Source: Roseovarius salinarum
Lineage (GTDB): Bacteria > Pseudomonadota > Alphaproteobacteria > Rhodobacterales > Rhodobacteraceae
DNA: 64,000 nucleotides
NCBI RefSeq assembly: GCF_002834145.1
Contig: NZ_PHNT01000009.1
Span: forward strand, 19,735 to 83,734
Direction of reading: 5' to 3'
The translations under genes were made by a program, and so were the position numbers. A model generated the notes under the pieces. It made no database searches, had not been told where the DNA came from, and saw nothing but the letters and a program-made list of their open reading frames with translations. Below, in pieces: positions 1-8,958 of this stretch (the stretch's first letter is position 1; each line of letters begins with the position of its first letter).

Positions 1-1
1 G

Positions 2-436
2 CAGCACGACGCGCCCACGACGCGCGCGAACGCGGGCGGCTGGGCGCATCCGTTGACGCGGCGGATCGTCGGCCTTTCGATGCTCAACATGGTCGGCATA
101 CGCGCGCTCGACCACCTGACGGCGATACAATTCGCCATGCCGCGGGCGGTGCTTGACGGCCCCTTGGGTCACACCGCGACGACGGCGTACAGTTGGCGGC
201 TGAACAGGGCCTACGCGCCGCGGCGCGATTTCCTGGCCGATGTCGCGGCGCTGCCGCCGTTCCTGCTGATCGCGGGCGCCCGCGACGAAAGCTTCCGTGC
301 CGAGGCGTATGAGCCGCTGATGTCTGGCGCCACCGACGCGGGGCGCTACCATGTCCTTGCGGGGGTCGGGCACCTGGACGTGGTCGATGCCCCGCGCACC
401 GAGACGCTGATACGGGAGATGCTGGGTGCTCTCTGA
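2..436 (+). CDS. alpha/beta hydrolase, C-terminal part (cut by window edge)
   Basis: The reading frame is open from the first bases of the window and ends in TGA at 434-436, so the start codon lies upstream. The visible part of about 144 residues has the look of an alpha/beta hydrolase C-terminal half: a strand reading LLIAGARDESF is a typical place for the late acidic residue, and GVGHLDVVD carries the probable catalytic histidine near the end. The nucleophile elbow is outside the window. The next gene starts 11 bases before this stop, which suggests translational coupling. Substrate cannot be judged. Confidence 0.7.
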   Translation, partial: QHDAPTTRANAGGWAHPLTRRIVGLSMLNMVGIRALDHLTAIQFAMPRAVLDGPLGHTATTAYSWRLNRAYAPRRDFLADVAALPPFLLIAGARDESFRAEAYEPLMSGATDAGRYHVLAGVGHLDVVDAPRTETLIREMLGAL

Positions 437-1199
437 CGACCTTATCGCCTGCGCGCAGAGCGTCGAGCGCGCCGACCCCGACCGGTTCGCGGCGGCCATG
501 GCGGCGCCGCCCGCGGCACGCCCGGCGCTGTTCGCGATCTACGCCTTCAACGTCGAGGTCTCGCGCGCGCCGTGGATGACCTCGGAGCCGATGATCGGCG
601 AGATGCGGCTGCAGTGGTGGCGCGACGCGCTGGAGGAAATCGCCGGCGGCGGGGCGGTTCGGCGCCATGAGGTGGCCACGCCGTTGTCGCGCGTGCTGGA
701 CGCCGAAGGCGCGCGCCTGCTGGACGCGCTGGTCGCGGCGCGGCGCTGGGACCTTTACCGCGACCCCTTCGAGGACGAGGGCCATTTCGAGGATTACATC
801 GAGAAAACCGCCGCGAACCTGATGGTCGCCGCCGCCCGCGCGCTGGGGCCTGCCGACGCGGCCCCCTTGCGCGACGCCGGCCATGCCCAGGGGCTGGCCA
901 ACTGGATGCGTGCCGTCCCGGCACTGGAAAAGGCGGGGTGCGTGCCGCTGGTGGACGGCCGGCCGGAGGCGATCGCCCGGCTGGCGCAGGACGGGCTGGC
1001 GCGGCTGAAACGCGCCCGGGCGGCGCGCGCGGGTGTTTCCGCCGCCGCGCGGCCCGCGGCGCTGCCGGCGTGGCGCAGCGGCGCCATCCTGTCGCGCGTG
1101 CGGCGCAACCCGGATCTCGTGGCGAAGGGCCGGGTCGACGTGGCCCCGGCCCGCAGCCGGCTGGTGCTGATGCTGCGCGCGGCGACGGGGCGTTGGTAG
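426..1199 (+). CDS. squalene/phytoene synthase family protein
   Basis: This 257-residue protein starts at GTG 426 and overlaps the upstream hydrolase by 11 bases. It resembles the trans-isoprenyl diphosphate synthase fold of squalene/phytoene synthases, especially the shorter NDUFAF6-like branch: IYAFNVEVSRA followed by GEMRLQWWRDALEEI near residues 37-70, then a second helix pair with DLYRDPFEDEGHFEDYIE. The first aspartate-rich motif of true carotenoid enzymes is not conserved, so a catalytic role in carotenoid or squalene synthesis is doubtful. No other carotenoid genes are nearby. Family assignment is fairly secure; function is not. Confidence 0.72.
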   Translation: MLSDDLIACAQSVERADPDRFAAAMAAPPAARPALFAIYAFNVEVSRAPWMTSEPMIGEMRLQWWRDALEEIAGGGAVRRHEVATPLSRVLDAEGARLLDALVAARRWDLYRDPFEDEGHFEDYIEKTAANLMVAAARALGPADAAPLRDAGHAQGLANWMRAVPALEKAGCVPLVDGRPEAIARLAQDGLARLKRARAARAGVSAAARPAALPAWRSGAILSRVRRNPDLVAKGRVDVAPARSRLVLMLRAATGRW

Positions 1200-1203
1200 G
1201 GGG

Positions 1204-1683
1204 TTACGTGTCGCGGCCTTCGGCGCGGCGCCGCACGGCCGGGTCGCCGCGGTGCGGCTTGATGTCCAGCAGCGGCGTGCCGTCGAGGCAATCGAGCCCG
1301 CGCACCACCAGCACCGCGCCGTCGCGGCGCACCAGCGTCACGATCGCGCTGCCGATCGGGTTGGGCCGCATGGGCGAGCGCAGGGCGAAGGTGCCGCGCG
1401 TCGTCCCGTCCGCGCGCGGGCTTTGCCGCACAAGGTCGCGGCGCGCCCGGTCGAGCCAGTAGAGCACCTCGAGCCGCGCGAACGCCTCCACGCCATCGAG
1501 CGCGGCGTCCCAGGGCGCATCCACCTCGATCCGGCATTCCGGCCCGTCCGGGTCGCCCTGCCGGGGGCAGGCGTCGCGCGTGGCAAAGGGCGTGCGGATT
1601 TGCCCCACGAACCGCAGCCGCGCGTCGTCCGGCGCGGCCGCCGCCACCGTGGTTTCGCCGGGGCGCAGGTCGTCGTCGGTCAT
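1204..1683 (-). CDS. trmO: TrmO/TsaA-type tRNA N6-threonylcarbamoyladenosine methyltransferase
   Basis: This 159-residue protein starts at ATG 1683, overlapping the stop of the upstream MFS gene by four bases (ATGA). TrmO uses S-adenosylmethionine to methylate t6A37 of tRNA-Thr. The visible signature is RFVGQIRTPF near residue 24, RSPMRPNPIGSAIV near 102-115, and DCLDGTPLLDIKPH near 131-144, all typical of the TsaA beta-barrel domain. The length matches the short alphaproteobacterial form without a C-terminal extension. Its location downstream of a transporter is probably transcriptional convenience. Confidence in family is high; the exact tRNA target is inferred from the family. Confidence 0.85.
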   Translation of the reverse strand: MTDDDLRPGETTVAAAAPDDARLRFVGQIRTPFATRDACPRQGDPDGPECRIEVDAPWDAALDGVEAFARLEVLYWLDRARRDLVRQSPRADGTTRGTFALRSPMRPNPIGSAIVTLVRRDGAVLVVRGLDCLDGTPLLDIKPHRGDPAVRRRAEGRDT

Positions 1684-2903
1684 GGCTGCGGGTCCTGCGG
1701 GCGCATCACCAGCCAGATCAGCGCCCCGCCCGCCAGCGCGAGGAACGGCGCCATCGCGAGGTTGACCGACATCCATCCCGTCTGCGCGTCCCCGCCCGAG
1801 CAGTTCATCAGCCCGCCCGAGGCGAGCGAGGCGAGCGTCACGCCGCCGAACACCAGCAGGTCGTTGAGGCCCTGCATCCGCCCGCGCTCGTGCGGTTCGT
1901 GCGCGCCGGCCAGCATGGTGGTGGCGCCGATGAAGCCGAAGTTCCAGCCCACCCCCAGCAGGATCAGCGCGACGAAGAAGTTCTCCAGCGCCACGCCCTG
2001 CAGCGCCACGGCCCCCGCCCCGGCAAGGATCACGAGCCCGGTGGCAACGATCTTCTCCACCCCGAACCGTGCGATCAGGTGTCCGGTGAAGAATGACGGC
2101 ATGTACATTGCCAGAACGTGGGCCGAGACGACGTCGGCGGCGTTGCCCTCGTCGAAGCCGCAGCCGACCACCGCCAGCGGTGTCGAGGTCATCACGAGGT
2201 TCATCAGCGCGTAGGAGACCATCGCGCAGATCACCGCCACCAGGATGCGCGGCGTGGTGATCAGCTCCCACCGGGTACGGCCGCGCGGCGCATCCTCGGA
2301 CGGCACGGGCGGCCGGGGGATGTCGAGGAACAGAAACAGAAGCGAACCCGCGACGTTGAGCGCGATCACGCCCAGGTAGGTGCCCAGGAAGGGGATCACG
2401 AAGGCCTGGCTCGTGGCCTTCACAAGCTGCGGGCCGATCACCGCCGCGGCCAGCCCGCCGGCCATGACATAGCTGATGGCCTTGGGCCGGAACGCATCGG
2501 TCGCCGTGTCGGCGGCCGCGAAGCGATAGAAGTTGTGCGCCGACATGTAGACGCCGGTGATCAGGCTGCCCAGCAGGAACAGCGGGAACGACGCGTGGTA
2601 GAGCGCCAGCGCGCCGACCGCGCCGCCCGCCGCGCCCGCGCCCGCGCCCAGGAAGAAGCCCGCGCGGCGTCCGAAACGCTGCATCAGCCACGACACCGGC
2701 GTCGCCGCCAGCATCGAGCCCAGCACGATCAGCGAAATGGGCAGCGTGGCGAAACAGGCGTTCGCGGCCAGCGACTGGCCGGCCAGACCCCCGATGGTGA
2801 AGATCATCGGCATCTGCGCGCCCAGAACGGCCTGTGCCAGCACCAGCACGGTGACGTTGCGCTTCGCGCGCGCTTCCGTCCGGTCGAGGGGAATGTCGGT
2901 CAT
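1680..2903 (-). CDS. MFS transporter
   Basis: A 407-residue integral membrane protein starting at ATG 2903. After a short charged N-terminus it shows about a dozen hydrophobic segments; LMQRFGRRAGFFLGAG between the early helices corresponds to the conserved loop 2-3 motif of the major facilitator superfamily. A central hydrophilic loop (about residues 185-200) separates the two six-helix halves. It lies just upstream of trmO with an ATGA overlap, so the two are probably cotranscribed. The substrate is not evident from sequence or context. Confidence 0.8.
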   Translation of the reverse strand: MTDIPLDRTEARAKRNVTVLVLAQAVLGAQMPMIFTIGGLAGQSLAANACFATLPISLIVLGSMLAATPVSWLMQRFGRRAGFFLGAGAGAAGGAVGALALYHASFPLFLLGSLITGVYMSAHNFYRFAAADTATDAFRPKAISYVMAGGLAAAVIGPQLVKATSQAFVIPFLGTYLGVIALNVAGSLLFLFLDIPRPPVPSEDAPRGRTRWELITTPRILVAVICAMVSYALMNLVMTSTPLAVVGCGFDEGNAADVVSAHVLAMYMPSFFTGHLIARFGVEKIVATGLVILAGAGAVALQGVALENFFVALILLGVGWNFGFIGATTMLAGAHEPHERGRMQGLNDLLVFGGVTLASLASGGLMNCSGGDAQTGWMSVNLAMAPFLALAGGALIWLVMRPQDPQP

Positions 2904-2955
2904 GGCCGGTCTGCTAGACCCGATCGCGGCCGGGGGCAACCCTTCGGCGCGGGTG

Positions 2956-4227
2956 TCAGCCGGCCAGGTCGATCACATGCGCGAAGGATCCCGCCACGCG
3001 CCCGGCCACCAGCCCCATGGGCGGCAGCGGCGCGCCGGTGGCGTCCGTCGCGTCGAAAAGCGGCGCGCCCTCGGCACGCAGCGTGGTGGCGTAGTGGAAC
3101 TCGTGCCCCGCCAGCGGGCCGGTGAAGGGCCCCGCGCGCGGGGCGAGGTGGCGGTAGCCCAGGTGCAGCCGCCGCGCCGCGAACGAGGTCTCGAGCCCCA
3201 GCAGCCCGGCCATCGGGTGGCGGTGCCCCTCGGCGTCGACCAGCCCCGCGCCCAGCACCATGTAGCCGCCGCATTCGCCGTAGACGGGGTGGGTTTCCGC
3301 GGCCGCCCGCAAGCTGTCCATGAACCGCCCCGCCGCGGCGATGCGGCCAGCGTGCAGCTCGGGATAGCCGCCGGGCAGGAAGACGTGCCCCGCCTCCGGC
3401 ACCGGATCGTCGTTCAGGGGCGAAAAGACCCGCAGCTCGGCGCCCTGTGCGCGCCAGTCGTCCAGCATGTGCGGGTAGGTGAATGCGAAGGCCGCGTCGC
3501 GCGCCACCGCGACCACCTGCGCGGGCGGGGCCATGCGCGCGGGCGCGCAGGGCGCCGGCAGCGGGGCGGCCAGCGCCTCCAGCGCGTCGCGGTCCAGCGT
3601 GTCGCCCAGCGCGTCGGCCGCCCGGTCGAGAAAGGCGTCGAGGTCCGCGCGCTCGCCCGCCTGCACCAGCCCCAGGTGCCGTGAGGGCAGGGCGAGGTTC
3701 GCATCGCGGCGCAGTTCGGCCAGCACGGGCAGGCCCAGCGGCGCGAGCGCCGCGCGCAGCATCTCGGCGTGCCGGGCGCTGCCAAGGTTGTTGAGGATGA
3801 CACCGGCCACGCGCACCTGCGGGTCATGGCCCGCGAACCCCGCGACCAGCGGCGCGACGGACTGCGCCATGCGGCCCGCGTCGACCACCAGCACGACCGG
3901 CAGGCCCAGCCCCCGTGCCAGGTCGGCCACGGCGCCGCGCCCGTCCGGCGGGGCGCCATCGAACAGCCCCATCGCGCCCTCGACGATGCACAGCCCGTCA
4001 CCGGCGGCCAGCGCGCGCAGGCGCGTCCGACCCATCGCCCAGGCGTCGAGGGTCTGGCAGGGTGCGCCGCAGGCGGCCTCGTGAAAGCGCGGGTCGATGT
4101 AGTCGGGCCCGGACTTCGCCCCGCGTACGGCCCGGCCTTCGCGCGCCAGCAGCCGCAGCAGCGCGAGCGTGACGGTGGTCTTGCCCGATCCCGAGGTCGG
4201 CGCGGCAAGGATCAGGCCCCGGCCCAT
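2956..4227 (-). CDS. cobB: cobyrinate a,c-diamide synthase
   Basis: This 423-residue enzyme amidates the a and c side chains of the corrin ring using ATP and glutamine. The N-terminal half is a P-loop dethiobiotin-synthetase-like domain: APTSGSGKTTV at residues 9-19, then SGPDYIDPRFHE. The C-terminal half is a class I glutamine amidotransferase domain, with the nucleophile in YGECGGYMVLG near residue 314. I chose ATG 4227 rather than GTG 4233 because an AGGG ribosome-binding sequence is then well spaced. The gene heads toward the MFS gene, and cobA lies upstream on the same strand. Very secure. Confidence 0.93.
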   Translation of the reverse strand: MGRGLILAAPTSGSGKTTVTLALLRLLAREGRAVRGAKSGPDYIDPRFHEAACGAPCQTLDAWAMGRTRLRALAAGDGLCIVEGAMGLFDGAPPDGRGAVADLARGLGLPVVLVVDAGRMAQSVAPLVAGFAGHDPQVRVAGVILNNLGSARHAEMLRAALAPLGLPVLAELRRDANLALPSRHLGLVQAGERADLDAFLDRAADALGDTLDRDALEALAAPLPAPCAPARMAPPAQVVAVARDAAFAFTYPHMLDDWRAQGAELRVFSPLNDDPVPEAGHVFLPGGYPELHAGRIAAAGRFMDSLRAAAETHPVYGECGGYMVLGAGLVDAEGHRHPMAGLLGLETSFAARRLHLGYRHLAPRAGPFTGPLAGHEFHYATTLRAEGAPLFDATDATGAPLPPMGLVAGRVAGSFAHVIDLAG

Positions 4228-4321
4228 GCCCACCCTGCCTTCGTCACGGTCCGGTTGCGCCGGAAGCGCCGCGGCACGGGGCGACCGGGGCGGCGCCCTC
4301 CGCCCGGGCGCGGCGGCGCGG

Positions 4322-5173
4322 TCAAGCCGATTCGGCCGGCTTGCCCCGGCCCAGCGGGTCCAGGTCGCGCGCCGGATGGCCGGCCATCATCGCCTGCCAG
4401 TCCAGGGCCTGGCGCATCAGCACCGACCGGCCGACGCAGAGGATCGCCGGCGGCTCCAGCCCGCTTGCGGCGATGTCACCTGCCATCGTGCCCAGCGTCG
4501 TCTCGAGCACGTTCTGCTCGCCGGTGGTCGCCGCGGTGACGACCGCGCAGGGCTCGTCTGCCGGTCGCCCCGCATCCAGCAACGCCCCGGAAATCCGCTC
4601 TACGTGCTTCATCCCCATGTAGATCACGATCACCTGGCTGCCCGCGGCGATCGCCCGCCAGTCGAGCGACGAGGGCGCCTCGCCCGACTGGTCGTGGCCG
4701 GTGACGAAGGTCACCGACTGGTTCACGTCGCGGTGGGTGACCGGGATGCCGGCATAGGCCAGCCCGCCGATGCCGGCGCTGATGCCCGGGACGATACGGA
4801 TCGGCACGCCGTGCTGCACCAGCGTCTGGGCCTCCTCGCCGCCGCGCCCGAAGACGAAGGGGTCGCCCCCCTTCAGGCGCAGCACGCGGCGGCCGGCGCG
4901 CGACAGGTCCACCAGCCGCAGCGAGATGTCGCGCTGGTCGGCCGAGGGCTTGCCGCCGCGCTTGCCGGCATAAATGTGCTCGGCGGCCGGGGCCCAGTCG
5001 AGGATGCTGGCGTCGACCAGCGCGTCGTAGATCACCACGTCGGCCTGCCGCAGCGCGTTGAGGGCGTGCAGCGTCAGCAGGCCCGGGTCGCCCGGCCCGG
5101 CGCCGCACAGCCAGACCCAGCCGGGTTCGAGCACGGGCCAATCGGCCCCGGGAAGCGTGATCGAGTCGTCCAT
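4322..5173 (-). CDS. cobA: uroporphyrinogen-III C-methyltransferase
   Basis: A 283-residue SAM-dependent methyltransferase that methylates uroporphyrinogen III at C2 and C7 to give precorrin-2, the branch point to cobalamin (and siroheme). Visible motifs are CGAGPGDPGLLTLHAL near residue 22, RLKGGDPFVFGRGGEE near 95-110, and GISAGIGGLAYAGIPVTHR near 122-140. ATG 5173 begins the conserved protein; upstream in-frame codons lack similarity. The gene stands alone without the CysG siroheme domains, and is divergent from cbiD across 134 bases. No cobalamin riboswitch box could be seen in that gap. Confidence 0.93.
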   Translation of the reverse strand: MDDSITLPGADWPVLEPGWVWLCGAGPGDPGLLTLHALNALRQADVVIYDALVDASILDWAPAAEHIYAGKRGGKPSADQRDISLRLVDLSRAGRRVLRLKGGDPFVFGRGGEEAQTLVQHGVPIRIVPGISAGIGGLAYAGIPVTHRDVNQSVTFVTGHDQSGEAPSSLDWRAIAAGSQVIVIYMGMKHVERISGALLDAGRPADEPCAVVTAATTGEQNVLETTLGTMAGDIAASGLEPPAILCVGRSVLMRQALDWQAMMAGHPARDLDPLGRGKPAESA

Positions 5174-5307
5174 GGCCCCCTGTATGCCCGCCTTTGGACC
5201 GGGCGAAAAGGGCGCAAGCGACCGGGCAGGGGGGCGAAGGCGACATCGCGCGCCCACCGCATTTCGGCGATTGGCCTTGGCCGGGCGCGCGCCTATAGTC
5301 CGCCCCG

Positions 5308-6357
5308 ATGGCCGATGCCCCCGATCCGCCCCTGCGCCGCGGCTGGACGACCGGCGCCTGCGCCACCGCGGCCACGCGGGCGGCCCTGATGGCGCTGTGG
5401 GGCGAGGGGCGGCCCGACCGGGTGCGCATCACCCTGCCGAAGGGCGAACGCCCGCGGTTCGATGTCGCCCACCTGGAGACGGGCGAGGGCTGGGCCGAGG
5501 CCGGCGTCGTCAAGGATGCCGGGGACGACCCCGATGTCACCCACGGTGCGCTGATCGTTGCGCGCGTGGCGCCCGCGCCGGGCGGCGGCGTGACCTTCCG
5601 CGCGGGCGCGGGCGTGGGCACGGTGACGAAAGCGGGATTGCCGGTCGACCCGGGCGAGCCGGCAATCAACCCCGTGCCGCGGCGCATGATGCGCGAGACG
5701 GTCGAGGAAATGGCCGTGCGCCTGGGCCGGGCGGCGGATGTGGAAATCACCCTGTCGGTGCCCGGGGGCGCGGCGCTGGCCGAGAAGACCTGGAACCCGC
5801 GGCTGGGCATCGAGGGCGGGCTGTCGATTCTCGGCACCACCGGCATCGTGCGGCCGTTTTCCTGTGCCGCCTGGATCGCCTCGATCCACCGCGGCATCGA
5901 CGTGGCGCGCGCCGACGGGCTGACCCATGTCGCCGGCTGCACCGGCGCGACCAGCGAACGCGTGGTGCAGGCGCTATACGACCTGCCCGACGCGGCGATG
6001 CTCGACATGGGCGATTTCGCGGGCGGGTTGCTGAAATATCTTGCCAAACACCCGGTGCCCCGGATCACCATCGGAGGCGGCATCGGCAAGATGACCAAGC
6101 TCGCCCAGGGCGCGCGCGACCTGCACTCCGGCCGCAGCCAGGTGGATTTCGCCGCGCTGGCGCGGGCGCTCGACACGCCCGGCATCGCCGCCGCGAATAC
6201 CGCGTTGGAGGCCCACGCGATCGCCGGGCCCGAGATGGCACACCGGGTGGCCGAGGGCGCGCGCGCCACCGCGCAGGGGATGCTGCCCGGCACAGTGCAC
6301 GTCGATACCGTCGTGATCGACCGCGCAGGCACCGTCCTGGCGAGGGCAGGGGCATGA
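5308..6357 (+). CDS. cbiD: cobalt-precorrin-5B (C1)-methyltransferase
   Basis: This 349-residue protein is the C1-methyltransferase of the corrin pathway. Diagnostic features are LRRGWTTGACATAATRAAL near residue 10-28, the glycine-rich VGTVTKAGLPV near 105, INPVPRRMMRE near 120-131, and GGGIGKMTKLAQG near 252-264. It is followed by cobK with an ATGA overlap, so the two steps are made together. CbiD belongs to the family usually associated with the anaerobic (early cobalt) route, yet it is common in Rhodobacterales. A TATAGT box at 5292-5297 shortly before the start may be a promoter element. Confidence 0.92.
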   Translation: MADAPDPPLRRGWTTGACATAATRAALMALWGEGRPDRVRITLPKGERPRFDVAHLETGEGWAEAGVVKDAGDDPDVTHGALIVARVAPAPGGGVTFRAGAGVGTVTKAGLPVDPGEPAINPVPRRMMRETVEEMAVRLGRAADVEITLSVPGGAALAEKTWNPRLGIEGGLSILGTTGIVRPFSCAAWIASIHRGIDVARADGLTHVAGCTGATSERVVQALYDLPDAAMLDMGDFAGGLLKYLAKHPVPRITIGGGIGKMTKLAQGARDLHSGRSQVDFAALARALDTPGIAAANTALEAHAIAGPEMAHRVAEGARATAQGMLPGTVHVDTVVIDRAGTVLARAGA

Positions 6358-7091
6358 CGCTGCTGCTTCTGGCCGGCACCGGCGAGGCCCGGCAGCTTGC
6401 CCGCGCGCTGGCGGAGCGCGGGGTGCCGGCGGTGGCCAGCCTGTCCGGTGCCACCCGCGCGCCCGCGGCGCTGGGCCTGCCCACGCGCACCGGCGGGTTC
6501 GGGGGCGAGGCCGGCTTTCGCGGCTACCTGCGCGAGGCCGGGATCACCGCCGTTCTGGACGCGACGCACCCGTTCGCGCACCGTATCTCGGCGCGCACGG
6601 CACGGGTCTGCGCCGAGCTCGGCCTGCCCTGTTGCCAGCTTCTGCGCCCGCCGTGGGTGCCCGGCCCGGATGACCGGTGGACGATGATCGCGGCCGAAGA
6701 ATACGCGGCGGCGCATATCCCCGACGGGTCCACCGTGTTCCTGGCGACGGGTCGGCAGACGCTGGGGCATTTCGCGAACCTGTCGGGCTGCCGGCTGATC
6801 TGCCGCCAGATCGACCCGCCCGACGGGCCGTTTCCCTTCCCCAACGGCGCGTTCCTGGTCGGCCGGCCGCCGTTCTCGGTCGCCGACGAGAAACGCCTGT
6901 TCCGCCGGCTGGGCGTCGACTGGCTGGTGGTCAAGAACGCCGGTGGCGCGGCGGCGTGGCCAAAGCTCGAGGCCGCCCGCGCGCTGGGCATCCGCGTCGC
7001 GATGATCGACCGACCGCCGCAGCCCGAGGGTGTGATGCGGGCGGAAACCGTCGACGCGGCGCTGTCATGGGTCGCCGGGGTGATGGCATGA
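6354..7091 (+). CDS. cobK: precorrin-6A (cobalt-precorrin-6A) reductase
   Basis: A 245-residue NAD(P)H-dependent reductase of the corrin macrocycle. The N-terminus LLLLAGTGEARQLARAL is the typical glycine-rich start of CobK/CbiJ; further marks are DATHPFAHRIS near residue 67-77, FLATGRQTLGHF near 127, and the C-terminal VVKNAGGAAAWPKLEAA near 192-208. The ATG sits inside the stop of cbiD (ATGA), and its own stop overlaps the start of the downstream glycosylase in the same way. That gives a four-gene chain of overlapping starts and stops. Confidence 0.9.
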   Translation: MTLLLLAGTGEARQLARALAERGVPAVASLSGATRAPAALGLPTRTGGFGGEAGFRGYLREAGITAVLDATHPFAHRISARTARVCAELGLPCCQLLRPPWVPGPDDRWTMIAAEEYAAAHIPDGSTVFLATGRQTLGHFANLSGCRLICRQIDPPDGPFPFPNGAFLVGRPPFSVADEKRLFRRLGVDWLVVKNAGGAAAWPKLEAARALGIRVAMIDRPPQPEGVMRAETVDAALSWVAGVMA

Positions 7092-7717
7092 CGGGCCGGA
7101 TCATCGAAAGCCGCGCCTGCGTGAAAGAGGGGGCCGCGCACCTCGCGTCGGTCTGTCCGCGCATGGCCCACGCCCTGTCGGTGACCGGCACGCCCCCGCT
7201 GCGCCGGCGCCCCGACGGGTTCGCGCAACTTCTCAACGCCATCGTCAGCCAGCAGGTCAGCACCGCCGCCGCCGACGCGATCTGGGGCCGGATGAAGGCG
7301 GCGCGCCTGACCGGCCCGCGCAAGATCATGTGGGCCAGCGACGACGACCTGCGTGCCGCCGGGCTGAGCCGGCAGAAGATCCGCTACGCCCGCGCGCTGG
7401 CCGAGGCTCGGATCGATTACCGGGCGCTGCGCACGGCGCCGACCGACGAGGTGATCGCCACGTTGACGCAGGTACCCGGCATCGGCGTCTGGACGGCCGA
7501 GATCTATGCCATGTTCAGCCTCGGCCGCGCGGATGTCTTCGCGCCCGGTGACCTGGCGTTGCAGGAATCGGCACGGCTGCTCTACGGCCTGCCCGACCGG
7601 CCCCGCGAACGCGCGCTGCGCGAGATGGCCGCGGACTGGGCGCCGTGGCGGGCGGTTGCCGCGCGGCTGCTGTGGTCTTACTACCGGGTGGCCAAGGACA
7701 GGGAAGGGATCAGATGA
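7088..7717 (+). CDS. DNA-3-methyladenine glycosylase II (AlkA-like)
   Basis: A 209-residue HhH-GPD superfamily DNA glycosylase, expected to excise alkylated bases in base-excision repair. It shows FAQLLNAIVSQQVSTAAADAIW near residues 38-59, the helix-hairpin-helix and Gly/Pro-rich loop TLTQVPGIGVWTAEIYAMFSLGR near 123-145, and the catalytic aspartate in the following DVFAPGDLALQ. It is short compared with E. coli AlkA, because it lacks the N-terminal beta domain; this is the usual alphaproteobacterial form. It is coupled by ATGA to cobK upstream and to the esterase downstream, although it has no obvious role in cobalamin synthesis. Confidence 0.85.
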   Translation: MTGRIIESRACVKEGAAHLASVCPRMAHALSVTGTPPLRRRPDGFAQLLNAIVSQQVSTAAADAIWGRMKAARLTGPRKIMWASDDDLRAAGLSRQKIRYARALAEARIDYRALRTAPTDEVIATLTQVPGIGVWTAEIYAMFSLGRADVFAPGDLALQESARLLYGLPDRPRERALREMAADWAPWRAVAARLLWSYYRVAKDREGIR

Positions 7718-8379
7718 CACGCGTACTGCAAGCCGGCCGCCGCGAGCCGCAGTCGGGCTCCACCCGTTCGGTGGTCGTGTTCCTGCACGGCTACGGCGCC
7801 AACGGCGCGGACCTGATGGGGCTGGCCGACCCGCTGGGCGAACACCTGCCCGACACGCTCTTCGTGGCGCCAGACGCGCCCGAATCGATCCCCGGCATGC
7901 CCTCTGGCCTGCAATGGGCGCCGATCCCCTGGATCGACGGCACGTCCGAGGACGAGGCCGAGCGCGCCTTCCTCGCCTCGGCGGCGGATGTGAACGCCTT
8001 TCTCGACGCGCTGATGGTCGACGAGGACGTGCTGCCCGAGCAGGTGGCGCTTTTCGGCTTCAGCCAGGGGTCGATGATGGCGCTGCACGTCGGGCCGCGC
8101 CGCGAGGACGAGCTGGCCGGGCTGGTGTGCTTTTCGGGCAAGCTGCTGTCTCCCGAGCTGTTGAAGGACGACGCGGTCAGCCGCCCGCCCGTGCTGCTGG
8201 TGCATGGCGACCAGGACGACCTGGTGCCGCCCGAGTCACTGCCGCAGGCCGCCGAGGCGTTGCAGAGTGCCGGCTGGCAGGACGTCTATGCCCATGTCAT
8301 GAAAGGCACCGGCCACGGCATCGCCCCCGACGGGCTGCAGGTGGCACTGGCCTTCATGCGCGACAAGCTGGGGTTCTAG
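7714..8379 (+). CDS. carboxylesterase / phospholipase family serine hydrolase
   Basis: This 221-residue protein is an alpha/beta hydrolase of the Abhydrolase_2 (carboxylesterase, acyl-protein thioesterase-like) family. The oxyanion region is VVFLHGYGANGADL near residue 20-33, the nucleophile serine is in GFSQGSMMAL near 112-121, the acid in VHGDQDDLVP near 162-171, and the histidine in GTGHGIAPDG near 195-204, so the full Ser-Asp-His triad is visible. The ATG overlaps the stop of the glycosylase. It is the last gene of the run starting at cbiD. Its physiological ester substrate is unknown. Confidence 0.85.
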   Translation: MTRVLQAGRREPQSGSTRSVVVFLHGYGANGADLMGLADPLGEHLPDTLFVAPDAPESIPGMPSGLQWAPIPWIDGTSEDEAERAFLASAADVNAFLDALMVDEDVLPEQVALFGFSQGSMMALHVGPRREDELAGLVCFSGKLLSPELLKDDAVSRPPVLLVHGDQDDLVPPESLPQAAEALQSAGWQDVYAHVMKGTGHGIAPDGLQVALAFMRDKLGF

Positions 8380-8416
8380 GACGGCGGGCCGGCCGGGTAA
8401 CCGGCGCGGCCGCGCG

Positions 8417-8851
8417 TCAGCCGAACCAAAGCCGCCGCTCGGCCATCTCCAGCGAATTGCCGGCCGGGTCGCGGAAATAGATCGACCGCGCGCCGTTCGG
8501 CCAGTCGAAATCGGCCTCGATCGGGTGGCCCGCGGCGTCCAGCCGGGCCGACCAAGCGTCCATCTCCGCGCGGCTTGCGGTGAAACACAGGTGCCCCGGG
8601 CCGTGGGCGCCGTGCGGCGGCACGGGCAGGCGCGGGTTCGATGGCCCCTGCGCCGTGGCGTCGGGGTTGAAGACCAGAAGCACCGTGTCGCCCGTGCGGT
8701 AGAAGATGTGCCGCCCCTCCACCCGCGCGATCTCTTCCAGCCCCAGCACGCCGCCGTAGAACCGCGCGGCGGTGTCGAGGTCATCGACGTAGAGCGCGGC
8801 CTCCAGGATGGCGGCGGGTGGCGGCGCGGCGGGCAGGGAATCGTCGGACAT
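8417..8851 (-). CDS. VOC family (glyoxalase/bleomycin-resistance-like) protein
   Basis: A 144-residue protein with the paired beta-alpha-beta-beta-beta units of the vicinal oxygen chelate superfamily. EAALYVDDLDTAARFYGGVLG near residue 17-37 is the classical N-terminal unit, HGPGHLCFTAS near 84 supplies a metal-ligand histidine, and SIYFRDPAGNSLEMAER near 124-140 supplies a C-terminal glutamate. It is convergent with the esterase gene and divergent from the M20 peptidase gene. Members include lactoylglutathione lyases, ring-cleaving dioxygenases and antibiotic-binding proteins; nothing here picks one. Confidence 0.82.
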   Translation of the reverse strand: MSDDSLPAAPPPAAILEAALYVDDLDTAARFYGGVLGLEEIARVEGRHIFYRTGDTVLLVFNPDATAQGPSNPRLPVPPHGAHGPGHLCFTASRAEMDAWSARLDAAGHPIEADFDWPNGARSIYFRDPAGNSLEMAERRLWFG

Positions 8852-8958
8852 GCCGGCATCCTATCCCTGCCCGCCGCGCCTGTCAGCGGGCCGGCGGGGC
8901 TTGCCTCGTCCGTGCGGGCGGATAGGTTGCGCGTGGCACCGGCGCGAAGGGGATCCAC

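Noticed and set aside
5174..5307. Cobalamin riboswitch between cobA and cbiD
   Set aside because: No B12-box-like sequence or room for the conserved multi-stem fold in 134 bases.
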